The notes: generated by a model not told the origin, from the sequence alone. A DNA stretch of 64,000 nucleotides from Ornithinimicrobium pekingense DSM 21552 (GCF_000421185.1 NZ_ATWJ01000009.1:126868-190867), one strand, 5' to 3'. Shown: positions 8,692 through 17,949, counted from the stretch's first letter. Made by a program: numbers and translations.

Positions 8692-9579
8692 CTACCGCAG
8701 GTGTGTCGCTCCTGTGTCGCAGGGACCGGCCACGCCGGCCCGCTCGATCACCGCGCGGGCCACCAGCTCTGCCTGACGCTCGGGCAGCCAGTGCCCCGCG
8801 TCGACCTCGAGGAAGAGGTAGTGGCCCGTGACGTGCTCCGCCGTGCGCTCGGCCGCCGCCCGGCCCAGGAACGGGTCCCGGTTGCCCCACAGGTAGGTGG
8901 TCGGGACGGTGACCGTCCGGGACCCGGCGGGGCGCGGCACCCCGGCCGGCCGGTTCCCGCGCCGCCCGGCCCGGCGCAGCGGGGCGCGGTACCAGTTGAC
9001 CGGTCCCCGCAGCAGCGCGGGCCGTCCCAGCCGCGCGGCATACCTGCGGCAGCACTCCTCGGGCAGTCCGGTCCTGCGCAGGTCGCCCCTGCGCAGCATC
9101 CGGGCGAGCAGCACCTCGGGCACCACCGGCAGCTGGAGGCCCAGCACGTACCAGCTGCGCCGGGCCTGGTCCCCGCGCCGCAGCGCCCAGCGCAACGCGT
9201 CGAGGTGGGGCGTGGACAGCACCACCAGGCTCGCGACGCGCTCGGGATGGCCCTGCGCCAGCGCCCACGCGACGCCCCCTCCCCAGTCGTGACCGACGAC
9301 GTGCGCCCGCTGCACGCCGGCGGCATCGAGGAGCGCGAGCACGTCACCGACCAGGTCGGGCAACCGGTAGTCGCGCGCCCGGCGGGGCCGGGCGCCCGGC
9401 GAGTAGCCGCGCTGGTGCGGCGCGAGGGTGCGCAGTCCCGCCTCGTGCAGGTGCGGGGTCACCAGGTCCCACGCGGAGGCGTCCTGGGGGAAGCCGTGCA
9501 GCAGCACCACGACCTCTCCGTCGGCCGGGCCGCCGTCCACGACGTCGAGGACCAGGTCGCCGCTGGCGAAGGTCTCCAT
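8692..9579 (-). CDS. Epoxide-hydrolase-like alpha/beta hydrolase
   Basis: A 295-residue alpha/beta hydrolase. The oxyanion motif HGFP is at residues 28-31, and the nucleophile elbow reads VGHDWGG with Asp98, not Ser, which is the signature of epoxide hydrolases and haloalkane dehalogenases. The acid is probably the Asp in WGNRDPF and the base the His in DAGHW. The ATG at 9579 is preceded by TAGATT 7 bases upstream, fitting a leaderless start; a TTG three codons earlier is in frame but less likely. It sits between two CWB2 protein genes without an obvious functional link. The natural epoxide is unknown. Confidence 0.9.
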   Translation of the reverse strand: METFASGDLVLDVVDGGPADGEVVVLLHGFPQDASAWDLVTPHLHEAGLRTLAPHQRGYSPGARPRRARDYRLPDLVGDVLALLDAAGVQRAHVVGHDWGGGVAWALAQGHPERVASLVVLSTPHLDALRWALRRGDQARRSWYVLGLQLPVVPEVLLARMLRRGDLRRTGLPEECCRRYAARLGRPALLRGPVNWYRAPLRRAGRRGNRPAGVPRPAGSRTVTVPTTYLWGNRDPFLGRAAAERTAEHVTGHYLFLEVDAGHWLPERQAELVARAVIERAGVAGPCDTGATHLR

Positions 9580-9655
9580 CCCGGTCAATCTAGCGCCGCC
9601 CGGGCCCTCCCCGAGGACCGTCAGGAATTACCGGTATGTAGTTCAACCTTCACTC

Positions 9656-9685
9656 TTGTCACACCTGTCACACGTCGCGCAGGAT
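9656..9685 (+). promoter_or_regulatory. Possible promoter of the SpoIID-CWB2 gene
   Basis: TTGTCA (9656-9661) and CAGGAT (9680-9685) are separated by 18 bases, inside an unusually AT-rich stretch for this genome. The direct repeat TGTCACAC/CTGTCACAC overlaps the spacer and could be a regulator site. A 30-base leader with GAGGAG would lead to the GTG at 9720. Confidence 0.4.
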
Positions 9686-9719
9686 GGTGCCCGCCGTCAC
9701 CGTCCCGAGGAGTCCCCCC

Positions 9720-12206
9720 GTGCGCCGCTCGATCCTTGCCCTCTCGACCGCCCTTGCGGTCACGCTGTCCCCGATGGCCGTCGCGGTCGCCGAGCCGGAC
9801 CCGGTCGCCACGACCGCGGCGCCGACCGAGGAGGGCACGACGGTGGAGCCGTCCACGGACGCGACGGTGTCGCCGGAGGCGGGTGCCGGCCCCTCCGTGG
9901 ACGACGGCTCCGCGGACGCCGCCGCACCGGCGGCCGACCCGGTGGACCCGGTCGTCCTCGACCCGGACGCGCCGGTGCTCGAGGTGGACCAGCGGTTCGG
10001 CTTCGTCGAGGCGCAGGCGGACCTGCTCGGGGAGCCCGAGACGGTGGTCGAGGCCGAGGTCACCGCGCTCCCGGCCCCCCAGCCCGGCGCCGAGGTCTAC
10101 CCCCGGCCGGCCGACGGCTCCTACGACGTGCAGGGCGGCGGCTTCGGGCACGGGGTCGGCATGTCCCAGTACGGCGCCGACGGGGCGGGCAGGGCCGGCC
10201 TGACCCACCGGCAGATCCTGTCCTTCTACTACCCCGGCACCGTGCTGGAGGAGCGCCCGACCGGCACGATCCGCATCGGTGTGACGATCGACAACGACGG
10301 GGTCACCCGGGTCGACCACCGCGCCGGCCTGGTCGTCAGCGGCGCACCGGGCAGCAGGACCTACGCGCTGCCCCCCGGCCACACCCAGTGGCGGGTCACC
10401 GCCTCGAGCACCTCCTCCTCCAGCTGCACCCTGGAGGGCCTGACGACCGCCGGGACGTGGCGCACCGCCTGGCCCTCGGGGATGCCGCGGTCCTGCCCGG
10501 TCTCCTTCAGCTCGCCGAGCGAGGGCACGGTCGACCTGTTCCTCCCCTCCGGGCAGCGGCGCATCTACCGGGGCACGCTCACCGCCACCCACCGCGGCAC
10601 CACCAGCCTGGCCACCGTCAACCACCTGCCGATGCAGCACTACCTGCGCTCGGTCACGATGGCCGAGATGCCGGTCTCCTTCCACGCCCAGGCGTTGCGC
10701 GCCCAGGCCGTCGCGGCGCGGACCTACGCCCTGCGCGGCGCCGGCGGCACCGGCTACTACGACACCTGCGACACCACCGCCTGCCAGGCCTACCGCGGGT
10801 TCGGCGTGCGCAACAGCAACGGCACCGTCACCTCCTACGAGCACGCGAACAGCACCGCGGCGGTCGACGCCACGGACCGCCAGGTCCTGACCTACGACTT
10901 CGGCAGCGGCGTCCGGCAGCTGGCCACGACCATGTACTCCTCCTCCACCGGCGGGCACACGACCGTCGGCGGGGCGGGCCACGGCTACCTCACCGCCCAC
11001 CCCGACCCCTACGACGCGGTGGCGTCCAACCCCCGCAGCTCGTGGGACGCCCAGCTCCCGGTCTCCCGGCTGGAGGCCCGCTACGGCATCCACCGCGTCG
11101 AACGCGTGCAGATCCTGCGTCGCGACGGTCACGGCCGCTGGGGCGGCCGGGTGCTGGACGCCCGGGTCGAGGGCTTCACCGCCTCCGGTGCCTACACCTG
11201 GGCCTACGCCAGCGGTGGTGGTCTGCAGATGGCCAACGCCTGGCCGGGCAACGCCGACGGCCTGTCCTCGACCTACTTCACGATCGCCCAGCAGGGCACG
11301 GTCGACCGGATCGCGGGCGGTGACCGCTACGCCACCGCGGCAGAGGCCAGCCGGGCCTGGGGCCCGGGCACCGGCGTGGTCTACGTGGTCAACGGTGGGG
11401 ACTACCCCGACGCCCTGACCGCTGCGTCCCGGGCCGGGGTGTACGACGCGCCCGTCCTGCTCACGCGGCCCGGGACGGTCCCGGCGCAGACCCGGGCGGC
11501 GCTGCGCCGCCTCTCCCCCGCCCGCATCGTCGTCGTCGGTGGCACCGGCTCGGTCTCCACCGCCGTGGCCGAGGAGCTGCGCGGCTACACCACCACCCGC
11601 GACCTGACCCGGGTCGCCGGCGGGGACCGCTACGCGACGGCGGCAGGCCTGGCCGCCTACTACCCCGCCGGCGCCGCACGGGTCTACCTGGCCAGCGGGC
11701 AGGACTACCCGGACGCGCTGGCCGGGGCCGCCCTGGCCGGGCACGAGCGGATGCCGCTGCTGCTGACCCGCACCGACCGGCTCAGCGTCGACACCGCCGC
11801 CGCCCTGCAGCGGCTGAACGCCCGGGAGGTCGTCGTGCTGGGCGGTCCGACCGCGGTGTCGGACACCGTGGCGCGCCAGGCCGCCGAGCACACCTCCTCC
11901 GGGTCCTACCGGCGGCTCGCCGGGACCGACCGCTACGGCACCATGTCCCAGGTCGCCGCGCAGTTCCCCGCCGGCCGGACCCCCGCCTACGTCGCCTCGG
12001 GCCAGTCCTTCCCCGACGCCCTGGTCGGTGCTGCTCTGGCCGGCGGCCTGCGCGGGGTGCCGATCGTGCTCACGGCGCAGGACCGGGTGACCAACGCCAC
12101 CGGCACGACGCTCACGCGGCAGAGCCCGCAGGCCATCTTCGTCCTCGGCGGCCCGGGGGCGGTCGACGGCACGGCGGTCGCGCGCCTGGCCGACCTGCTG
12201 CGCTGA
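9720..12206 (+). CDS. Exported SpoIID/LytB-domain protein with three CWB2 repeats
   Basis: An 828-residue secreted protein. The GTG start at 9720 has GAGGAG 7 bases upstream and yields a clean signal peptide (MRRSILALSTALAVTLSPMA, cleavage near AVAEP); an ATG at 9684 lacks this site. An acidic/Pro/Ala-rich spacer covers about 26-125. The SpoIID/LytB amidase-enhancer domain runs from about 134 (GGGFGHGVGMSQYG) through LPMQHYLRSVTMAEMP (about 302) and QALRAQAVAARTYAL (about 325). Three CWB2 repeats begin near residues 530, 630 and 733 (AGGDRYATAA, AGGDRYATAA, AGTDRYGTMS). SpoIID proteins act on or stimulate cutting of peptidoglycan, so a role in wall remodelling at the cell surface is likely. 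Confidence 0.92.
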   Translation: MRRSILALSTALAVTLSPMAVAVAEPDPVATTAAPTEEGTTVEPSTDATVSPEAGAGPSVDDGSADAAAPAADPVDPVVLDPDAPVLEVDQRFGFVEAQADLLGEPETVVEAEVTALPAPQPGAEVYPRPADGSYDVQGGGFGHGVGMSQYGADGAGRAGLTHRQILSFYYPGTVLEERPTGTIRIGVTIDNDGVTRVDHRAGLVVSGAPGSRTYALPPGHTQWRVTASSTSSSSCTLEGLTTAGTWRTAWPSGMPRSCPVSFSSPSEGTVDLFLPSGQRRIYRGTLTATHRGTTSLATVNHLPMQHYLRSVTMAEMPVSFHAQALRAQAVAARTYALRGAGGTGYYDTCDTTACQAYRGFGVRNSNGTVTSYEHANSTAAVDATDRQVLTYDFGSGVRQLATTMYSSSTGGHTTVGGAGHGYLTAHPDPYDAVASNPRSSWDAQLPVSRLEARYGIHRVERVQILRRDGHGRWGGRVLDARVEGFTASGAYTWAYASGGGLQMANAWPGNADGLSSTYFTIAQQGTVDRIAGGDRYATAAEASRAWGPGTGVVYVVNGGDYPDALTAASRAGVYDAPVLLTRPGTVPAQTRAALRRLSPARIVVVGGTGSVSTAVAEELRGYTTTRDLTRVAGGDRYATAAGLAAYYPAGAARVYLASGQDYPDALAGAALAGHERMPLLLTRTDRLSVDTAAALQRLNAREVVVLGGPTAVSDTVARQAAEHTSSGSYRRLAGTDRYGTMSQVAAQFPAGRTPAYVASGQSFPDALVGAALAGGLRGVPIVLTAQDRVTNATGTTLTRQSPQAIFVLGGPGAVDGTAVARLADLLR

Positions 12207-12218
12207 GGCGGCCCGCCC

Positions 12219-12254
12219 GGGACCGGACGGGACACGGTGCCCCCGTCCGGGCCC
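12219..12254. terminator. Stem-loop between convergent genes
   Basis: CCGGACGGG (12223-12231) pairs with CCCGTCCGG (12242-12250) around a 10-base loop, and after one mismatch a further GGG/CCC extends the stem. It lies between the stop codons of two convergent genes, so it probably ends transcription from both sides. There is no T run, as usual in this group. Confidence 0.6.
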
Positions 12255-12255
12255 C

Positions 12256-12966
12256 TCAGCGACGCACGCCGGACGGCGTGGGCGAGGAGGCGCGCTGCAC
12301 CAGGCGGGCGACGGCATACCCGACCCAGAACAGCGCAAGCGTCGCCGCGACCGAGGCGAGCAGGAACCAGGGCTGGGCCAGGAACGGCAGCACCGGCTTC
12401 TCCCGCTGGTAGAAGTAGTTGCCCCCGGTCACCAAGTTGGCGGCCACCGCAGCGGCGACGTAGACGAGGAACCACCCGAAGGCCCGCCACAGCGCCGGCC
12501 GCGACGGGCGCCACCCGGTGGTGACCCAGGCCAGCGCCGGCAGGAGCAGCGTGACCGCGTGGTTGACGAAGAAGCTCCAGCCCAGGATGTTGGTCACCGG
12601 CTGGACGTTCTGCGGGTAGCAGAAGCTGGCCCAGGCCCACAGCCCCAGGTAGAACAGCACGTCCATCACCCGGCGGCTGCCGGTGAGGAGGTAGACGAGC
12701 CCGAGCAGCGCCGAGACGCGGGAGATGTGCAGCGGGAGCGACTCCGCGGCGTCCCAGCCGGTGGCGGCGTAGAAGCCGTAGAGCGTCAGCTGCTGCGCCA
12801 CCACGACCACCACGAGCGCCCTCCTGACCGCCACGGCGTGCTCGCGCACCTGCTCACGCCGGGTCACGAGCAGCACCGCGAGCAGCGCCACGCCGGCGGC
12901 GTAGGTCAGGTGGTCAGGACCGCCGACGGCGATCCACCCGGGGTGCGGGTCGAGGAAGGCGTCCAC
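12256..12966 (-). CDS. YwaF/TIGR02206-type integral membrane protein
   Basis: A 236-residue polytopic membrane protein of the TIGR02206 (YwaF-like) group. About six hydrophobic segments are visible, and the family hallmark around LPLHISRVSALLGLVYLLTG and the ILGWSFFVNHAVTLLLPALAW helix with an intramembrane His are present. The GTG start at 12966 is preceded by TAGCCT 8 bases upstream. The C-terminal tail is short and basic. The function of the family is unknown. It shares the terminator with the convergent SpoIID-CWB2 gene. Confidence 0.85.
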   Translation of the reverse strand: MDAFLDPHPGWIAVGGPDHLTYAAGVALLAVLLVTRREQVREHAVAVRRALVVVVVAQQLTLYGFYAATGWDAAESLPLHISRVSALLGLVYLLTGSRRVMDVLFYLGLWAWASFCYPQNVQPVTNILGWSFFVNHAVTLLLPALAWVTTGWRPSRPALWRAFGWFLVYVAAAVAANLVTGGNYFYQREKPVLPFLAQPWFLLASVAATLALFWVGYAVARLVQRASSPTPSGVRR

Positions 12967-13008
12967 GGCAGCAGAGGCTATGCGGTGGACGCCCTCCTCC
13001 CGTGGACG

Positions 13009-13980
13009 TCAGGGCACGAGGATGAGCTTGCCGGTGGTCCGGCCGCCCTCGAGGTCCTCGTGCGCGCGGCGCGCCTCGGCCAGCGGGTAGCGGCCGCCGA
13101 CGCGGATCTGCAGCCGCCCGTCGGCGACCGCACCCAGCACCTCGCGGCCCCGCCACAGCAGCTCCTCGCGCTCCGCGGCGTAGTGGGCCAGCGAGGGACG
13201 GGTCAGGTAGAGGGACCCGGCGCTGTTGAGCACCTGGGGGTCGACCGGGGGGACGGGGCCGCTCGCCGCGCCGAAGAGGACCATCATGCCGCGCGGCCGC
13301 AGCACCGACAGGCCCGCGTCGAAGGTGTCCCTGCCGACGCCGTCGTAGACCACGTGCACCCCCTGGCCGTCGGTCAGCCGGCCCACCTCGGTGGCGAGGT
13401 CGACCTCGCGGTAGAGGACCGTCTCGGCCGCGCCGTGGGCGCGGGCCAGCTCGGCCTTCTCGGCGTTGCCGACGGTGCCGATGACCCGCACGCCCTTCTC
13501 ACGCAGCATCTGGCACAGCAGGAGGCCGACCCCGCCGGCCGCGGCGGTGACGACCGCGGTCTGCCCCTCGCGGGCCTCGAAGGTGGAGTTCACCAGGTAG
13601 TGCGCGGTCATCCCCTGCAGCATCGCTGCGGCCGCGGTCTCCAGGTCGACCCCGTCGGGCACGGGCACGAGGCGGGCGGCGGGGACGAGGGCCTGCTCGG
13701 CATACCCGGTGCCCGGGGTCATCGCCCACGCGACGCGGTCACCGGGGACGACGTCGAGGACGTCCTCCCCCACCGCCGAGACCGTGCCGGCACCCTCGTT
13801 GCCGGCGACGAACGGCGTCGGCACGCGGTAGGCGCCGCTGCGCTGGTAGATGTCGATGAAGTTGACCCCGCCGGCGGCCAGGTCGACGCGGACCTCCCCG
13901 GGGCCTGGCTGCGGGGCGTCCCGCTCGACGACGGTGAGGGCCTCCGGCCCTCCGGGCTGCTCCACGATCACGGCACGCAT
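13009..13980 (-). CDS. NADPH:quinone oxidoreductase (zinc-free MDR family)
   Basis: A 323-residue medium-chain reductase of the quinone oxidoreductase type, without the structural zinc cysteines of alcohol dehydrogenases. Visible features are the substrate-domain GGVNFIDIYQRSG motif, the nucleotide-binding AAAGGVGLLLCQM glycine turn, and GMTAHYL. These features match Qor, which reduces quinones with NADPH. The ATG is preceded on its strand by TAGGGT 7 bases upstream, so the mRNA is probably leaderless. It lies head to tail with the amidohydrolase gene upstream but has its own promoter box. Confidence 0.92.
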   Translation of the reverse strand: MRAVIVEQPGGPEALTVVERDAPQPGPGEVRVDLAAGGVNFIDIYQRSGAYRVPTPFVAGNEGAGTVSAVGEDVLDVVPGDRVAWAMTPGTGYAEQALVPAARLVPVPDGVDLETAAAAMLQGMTAHYLVNSTFEAREGQTAVVTAAAGGVGLLLCQMLREKGVRVIGTVGNAEKAELARAHGAAETVLYREVDLATEVGRLTDGQGVHVVYDGVGRDTFDAGLSVLRPRGMMVLFGAASGPVPPVDPQVLNSAGSLYLTRPSLAHYAAEREELLWRGREVLGAVADGRLQIRVGGRYPLAEARRAHEDLEGGRTTGKLILVP

Positions 13981-14023
13981 GGGACCGACCCTAGTGCCGG
14001 ACCCGTTCGGTCCTGCCGCCAGG

Positions 14024-15253
14024 TCAGGCTCCGCCGGCCTCGCGCGCGAAGACCTGCTCACCCGCCAGGTGGACCGACCGGACCCGGCCGCGCAAGCCCT
14101 CGAGGTCGTCGAAGGCGCCGTCGAGCACCACCACGTCGCCGACCTTGCCCGGCTCCAGCGTGCCGTGCTCGTCGGCGACACCGAGCAGCTCGGCCGCCGA
14201 GCGGCAGGTCGCCTCCCACGCCTGCTGCGCCCCCAGGCCCAGCTCGGCCATCAGGCGCACCTCCTCCAGGTTGGTGCCGTGCACACCGACACCGGAGTCG
14301 GTGCCCATCGCGACGCGCACACCGGCGTCGACCGCCCGGCGGAAGGAGTCGTCGTGGACCTCGGCCACCATCCGCGCCTTGGCCAGCACCCGGTCGGAGA
14401 TCGCGGCCCCGGCCTCGGCCTGCGCCAGGACGGCGCGCGGCGCCGACAGCGTCGGCACCAGCCAGGTGCCGTGCTCGAGCATGAGCCCGATGGCCTCGTC
14501 GTCGAGGTAGATCCCGTGCTCGACCGACCGGACGCCGCCGCGGACCGCGGTCTTGATGCCGTCGGTGGCCTGGGCGTGCGCCATCACGTGCAGCCCCGCA
14601 GCCCGGGCCTCGGTCACGAGCGCGGCGATCTCGTCGTCGCGGAAGTGGCCGTGCAGCGGGTTGCTGAGCGGGGAGAGCACACCGCCGCTGGTGGCCACCT
14701 TGATGACGTCGGCGCCCGCGCGGACGAGCTCGCGGACCCGCTTGCGCATCTCCTCCGGCCCGTCGACGACCGCGTCGGGCATCCCGGGGTGGGTGGCCAG
14801 CAGGCCGAGCTCGGCGCCGCACACGTGCCAGTCGTCGCCGTGCCCGCCGGTCTGGCTGAGCATGGTGAGCGCGATCTGCATCCGCGGACCGGGCGTGACG
14901 CCGCGGCGCACCGCCTCGGCCACCCCCAGGTCGGCGCCGCCGGCGTCGCGGACCCAGGTGATGCCGGTCTCGAGGGTGGCCCGCAGGCGGTGCACCGCCT
15001 GGAAGAACGGCAGCGAGAACGGCGTCTGCAGGACCCGCATGAGGTCGGGCTGCTCGAACATCACGTGCACGTGGCAGTCGAACAGGCCCGGCAGCACGGT
15101 CGCACCGGCGCAGTCGACGACCTCGTCGGCCTCGACGCCGAGCCCAGGGCCAACCTCCGCGACCCGCCCGTCCACCACGTGCACGTCTCCGACGGAAGGG
15201 GCGGCGCCGGTGCCGTCGAGGACCGTGCCGCCGCGGAAGAGGATGCTCGTCAT
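14024..15253 (-). CDS. Amidohydrolase (imidazolonepropionase/prolidase-like)
   Basis: A 409-residue metal-dependent hydrolase of the amidohydrolase superfamily. The metal ligands can be traced as His-X-His in FDCHVHV, the bridging Lys in DVIKVATSGG, His in VMAHAQ, His in VEHGIY and Asp in GTDSGVG. The pattern, with a short N-terminal beta-sandwich (GTVLDGTG) and C-terminal GTLEPGKVGDVVVLD, fits the group of Xaa-Pro/Xaa-Arg dipeptidases and imidazolonepropionase-like enzymes. The exact substrate is not known. The ATG follows TACCGT by 6 bases. It is divergent from the DHA2 exporter, the two starts being 49 bases apart. Confidence 0.9.
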   Translation of the reverse strand: MTSILFRGGTVLDGTGAAPSVGDVHVVDGRVAEVGPGLGVEADEVVDCAGATVLPGLFDCHVHVMFEQPDLMRVLQTPFSLPFFQAVHRLRATLETGITWVRDAGGADLGVAEAVRRGVTPGPRMQIALTMLSQTGGHGDDWHVCGAELGLLATHPGMPDAVVDGPEEMRKRVRELVRAGADVIKVATSGGVLSPLSNPLHGHFRDDEIAALVTEARAAGLHVMAHAQATDGIKTAVRGGVRSVEHGIYLDDEAIGLMLEHGTWLVPTLSAPRAVLAQAEAGAAISDRVLAKARMVAEVHDDSFRRAVDAGVRVAMGTDSGVGVHGTNLEEVRLMAELGLGAQQAWEATCRSAAELLGVADEHGTLEPGKVGDVVVLDGAFDDLEGLRGRVRSVHLAGEQVFAREAGGA

Positions 15254-15290
15254 GCGCACACGGTAGGGGGTGCGCGGCCCGGGCCGGGGC

Positions 15291-15296
15291 TAGAGT
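15291..15296 (+). promoter_or_regulatory. Likely -10 box of the DHA2 exporter gene
   Basis: TAGAGT lies 6 bases before the GTG at 15303, consistent with a leaderless transcript. No clear -35 box is visible. Confidence 0.4.
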
Positions 15297-15302
15297 TCCG
15301 GG

Positions 15303-16799
15303 GTGTCCGCCAGCACGTCCACCCAGACCGCCGGGGTCGCCAGCCCGTGGCCGGCCCTGTGGGCGCTGGTCATCGGCTTCTTCATGATCCTGGTCGACTC
15401 CACGATCGTGTCCGTGGCGACCCCCACCCTGATGGACGCCTTCGGCGCCGGGGTGAACGAGGTCCTGTGGGTCACCTCGGCCTACCTGCTCGCCTACGCC
15501 GTGCCGCTGCTGGTCACCGGGCGGCTGGGCGACCGGGTGGGGCCCAAGCGCGTCTACCTCGTCGGGCTCACCGTCTTCACCCTCGCCTCGCTGTGGTGCG
15601 GCCTGTCCGGCGAGCTCGGCCTGGGCATCACCGGTCTGGTCGCGGCGCGAGCCGTCCAGGGGCTGGGTGCCTCGATGATGACGCCGCAGACCATGGCGGT
15701 CATCACGCGCACCTTCCCGGCGGAGCGCCGCGGTCAGGCCATGGCCCTGTGGGGCGCGACCGCCGGGGTCGCGACGCTCGTCGGTCCCCTCGCCGGCGGG
15801 CTGCTCGTGGACACCCTCGGCTGGGAGTGGATCTTCTTCGTCAACGTCCCCGTCGGGATCGTCGGCCTCGTGCTCGCCGCCCGCCTCGTCCCCCGGCTGG
15901 AGACCCGTGTGCACCGGTTCGACCTGCTCGGGGTTGGGCTGAGCGCTGCGGGGCTGTTCTGCGCGGTCTTCGCGCTCCAGGAGGGGCAGACCTTCGGCTG
16001 GGGCCAGGTCTGGGGTCCGGTCAGCGTGCCGGGGCTGCTCGTCGCAGGGGCGGTGCTGCTCGTGGCCTTCGTGTGGTGGCAGGCCCGCAACCCCGGTGAG
16101 CCGCTCGTGCCCCTCAGCCTCTTCGCCGACCGCAACTTCTCGCTGGCCAACGGCGCGATCATGGCCATGGGCCTGACGGTCACCGCGCTGTTCTTCCCCT
16201 TCTACATCTGGGCGCAGAGCGTGCGCGAGCTCACGCCCACGACGGCCGCGCTGCTCATGGCGCCCTCCTCGGTGATGTCCTTCCTGCTCGCCCCGGTCGC
16301 CGGGCACCTGACCGACCGGGTGCACCCCCGCCTGCTCGTCGGCTCCGGCACCACGCTGCTGGCCCTCTCCATCTGGCTGCTGACGCGTGCGATGACCCCG
16401 GACGCGCCGCTGTGGCAGGCGGTCGTCGCGGCGGTGCTCATGGGGGTGGCCAACCCGCTCATCTGGGGCCCGCTGTCGACCACCGCCACCCGCAACCTGC
16501 CCATGGACCGCGCCGGCGCGGGGTCGGGCGTCTACAACACCACCCGGCAGCTGGGGGCGGTGCTGGGCAGCGCGGCGATCGCCGTGCTCATGCAGGCTCG
16601 CATCGACGCCCGGCTCGGCCCGGACGGCGTCGCCGCCTCCGAGGGTCTGGAGAACCCCGGCGCCAGCCTGCCGGCGGCGGTGGCCGAGGGGCTGTCGCAG
16701 GCGATGTCGGAGGCGCTGCTGCTGCCGGCTGCCGTCATCCTCGTGGGCGCGGTCCTGTCCCTGTTCTTCGAACGACCCCGGCACCTGGTGCGGCGATGA
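15303..16799 (+). CDS. DHA2-family MFS drug/proton antiporter
   Basis: A 498-residue MFS permease of the 14-helix DHA2 (EmrB/QacA-like) family. Motif A variants (GRLGDRVGPKRVYLVG), the motif C region (ATAGVATLVGPLAGGLLVDTLGW) and the following WIFFVNVPVGI stretch are characteristic. It would export drugs or metabolites using the proton gradient. It overlaps the next gene, a flavin monooxygenase, by 4 bases (ATGA), so the two are probably co-translated; the pair may modify and export, or detoxify, the same compound. The GTG start is supported by the TAGAGT box 6 bases upstream. Confidence 0.92.
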   Translation: MSASTSTQTAGVASPWPALWALVIGFFMILVDSTIVSVATPTLMDAFGAGVNEVLWVTSAYLLAYAVPLLVTGRLGDRVGPKRVYLVGLTVFTLASLWCGLSGELGLGITGLVAARAVQGLGASMMTPQTMAVITRTFPAERRGQAMALWGATAGVATLVGPLAGGLLVDTLGWEWIFFVNVPVGIVGLVLAARLVPRLETRVHRFDLLGVGLSAAGLFCAVFALQEGQTFGWGQVWGPVSVPGLLVAGAVLLVAFVWWQARNPGEPLVPLSLFADRNFSLANGAIMAMGLTVTALFFPFYIWAQSVRELTPTTAALLMAPSSVMSFLLAPVAGHLTDRVHPRLLVGSGTTLLALSIWLLTRAMTPDAPLWQAVVAAVLMGVANPLIWGPLSTTATRNLPMDRAGAGSGVYNTTRQLGAVLGSAAIAVLMQARIDARLGPDGVAASEGLENPGASLPAAVAEGLSQAMSEALLLPAAVILVGAVLSLFFERPRHLVRR

Positions 16800-17926
16800 G
16801 CCGCGCGCCGGACCCGGACGGCGCGGCCCGCGCCGTGGACGTCCTCGTGATCGGCGCCGGGCAGGCCGGGCTGTCGACCGCCTACCACCTGCAGCGGCGG
16901 GGCTTCGCGCCGTGGACCGCCCCGCCGCCCGACGGTGGGGGCACGCCCGGCAGCTATGCCGTCCTGGACGCCGAGGAGGGCCCTGGTGGGGCCTGGCGGC
17001 ACCGGTGGCGCTCGCTGCGGATGTCGACCGTCAACGGGATCAGTGAGCTGCCCGGCCTGCCGACGCCCGACGTCGACCCGTGCGAGCCCAGCTCGGAGTT
17101 CATCACCCGCTACTTCGCCGACTACGAGGACCAGCTCGCTCTGGCGATCGTCCGCCCGGTGCGGGTCGCTCGCGTGGAGCGGGAGGACGATGACCCGCGG
17201 GGCCGGCTGCGGGTGGTCTCCTCGGCCGGCGACTGGTCGGCCCGCGCCGTGGTGAACGCCACCGGCACGTGGACCAAGCCGTTCTGGCCGATCTACCCCG
17301 GCCAGGACACCTTCGCCGGACGACAGCTGCACGTCGCGGACTACGTGGCCGCCGAGGAGCTCCGCGACCGGCACGTGGCCGTCGTGGGCGGCGGCATCTC
17401 CGCGGTGCAGCTGCTCGACGAGATCTCCCAGGTCACCACGACGAGCTGGTTCACCCGGCGTGAGCCGGTCTGGCGCGAGGCGCCCTTCGACGCCCGGGCG
17501 GGGCACGACGCCGTCGCGATGGTGGAGGAGCGCGTCGCGCGCGGGCTGCCCCCGCAGAGCGTCGTCTCGGTGACCGGGCTGGTCTGGACGCCGTCGCTGC
17601 GCCGGGCCGCGGCCCGTGGCGCCCTGGACCGCCGCCCGATGTTCACCGAGATCGTGCCGGAGGGCGTGCGCCAGGCCGACGGCACGGTGCTGCCGACCGA
17701 CGTGATCCTGTGGGCCACCGGCTTCCGGGCGGCCCTGGACCACCTCGCCCCGCTCCGGCTTCGCGGGCACGGTGGTGGCATCCGGATGGACGGCACCCGG
17801 GTGGCGGACGAGCCGCGGGTGCACCTCGTGGGCTACGGGCCGTCCTCGTCGACGATCGGGGCCAACCGGGCGGGACGGGCCGCCGTGACCCAGCTGGTCG
17901 CGCTGCTCGGCGGGGCCGGGGCCTGA
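16796..17926 (+). CDS. Flavin-dependent monooxygenase / FAD-NAD(P) oxidoreductase
   Basis: A 376-residue flavoprotein. An FAD-binding GAGQAGLSTAYHL lies near residue 18 and a second dinucleotide motif VVGGGISAVQLL at the expected place for NADPH, with an ATGFRAAL motif near the C-terminus. This layout is that of class B flavin monooxygenases (CzcO-like). An insertion rich in Pro and Gly follows the first motif. The start overlaps the exporter's stop codon. The substrate is unknown; the tight coupling to the exporter suggests a shared small-molecule target. Confidence 0.87.
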   Translation: MSRAPDPDGAARAVDVLVIGAGQAGLSTAYHLQRRGFAPWTAPPPDGGGTPGSYAVLDAEEGPGGAWRHRWRSLRMSTVNGISELPGLPTPDVDPCEPSSEFITRYFADYEDQLALAIVRPVRVARVEREDDDPRGRLRVVSSAGDWSARAVVNATGTWTKPFWPIYPGQDTFAGRQLHVADYVAAEELRDRHVAVVGGGISAVQLLDEISQVTTTSWFTRREPVWREAPFDARAGHDAVAMVEERVARGLPPQSVVSVTGLVWTPSLRRAAARGALDRRPMFTEIVPEGVRQADGTVLPTDVILWATGFRAALDHLAPLRLRGHGGGIRMDGTRVADEPRVHLVGYGPSSSTIGANRAGRAAVTQLVALLGGAGA

Positions 17927-17949
17927 GGGTCGGTGACAGACTGCGGCGT

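Noticed and set aside
9621-12338. Long antisense frame opposite the SpoIID-CWB2 gene
   Set aside because: Same kind of GC artefact; no recognisable domain and no start signal.
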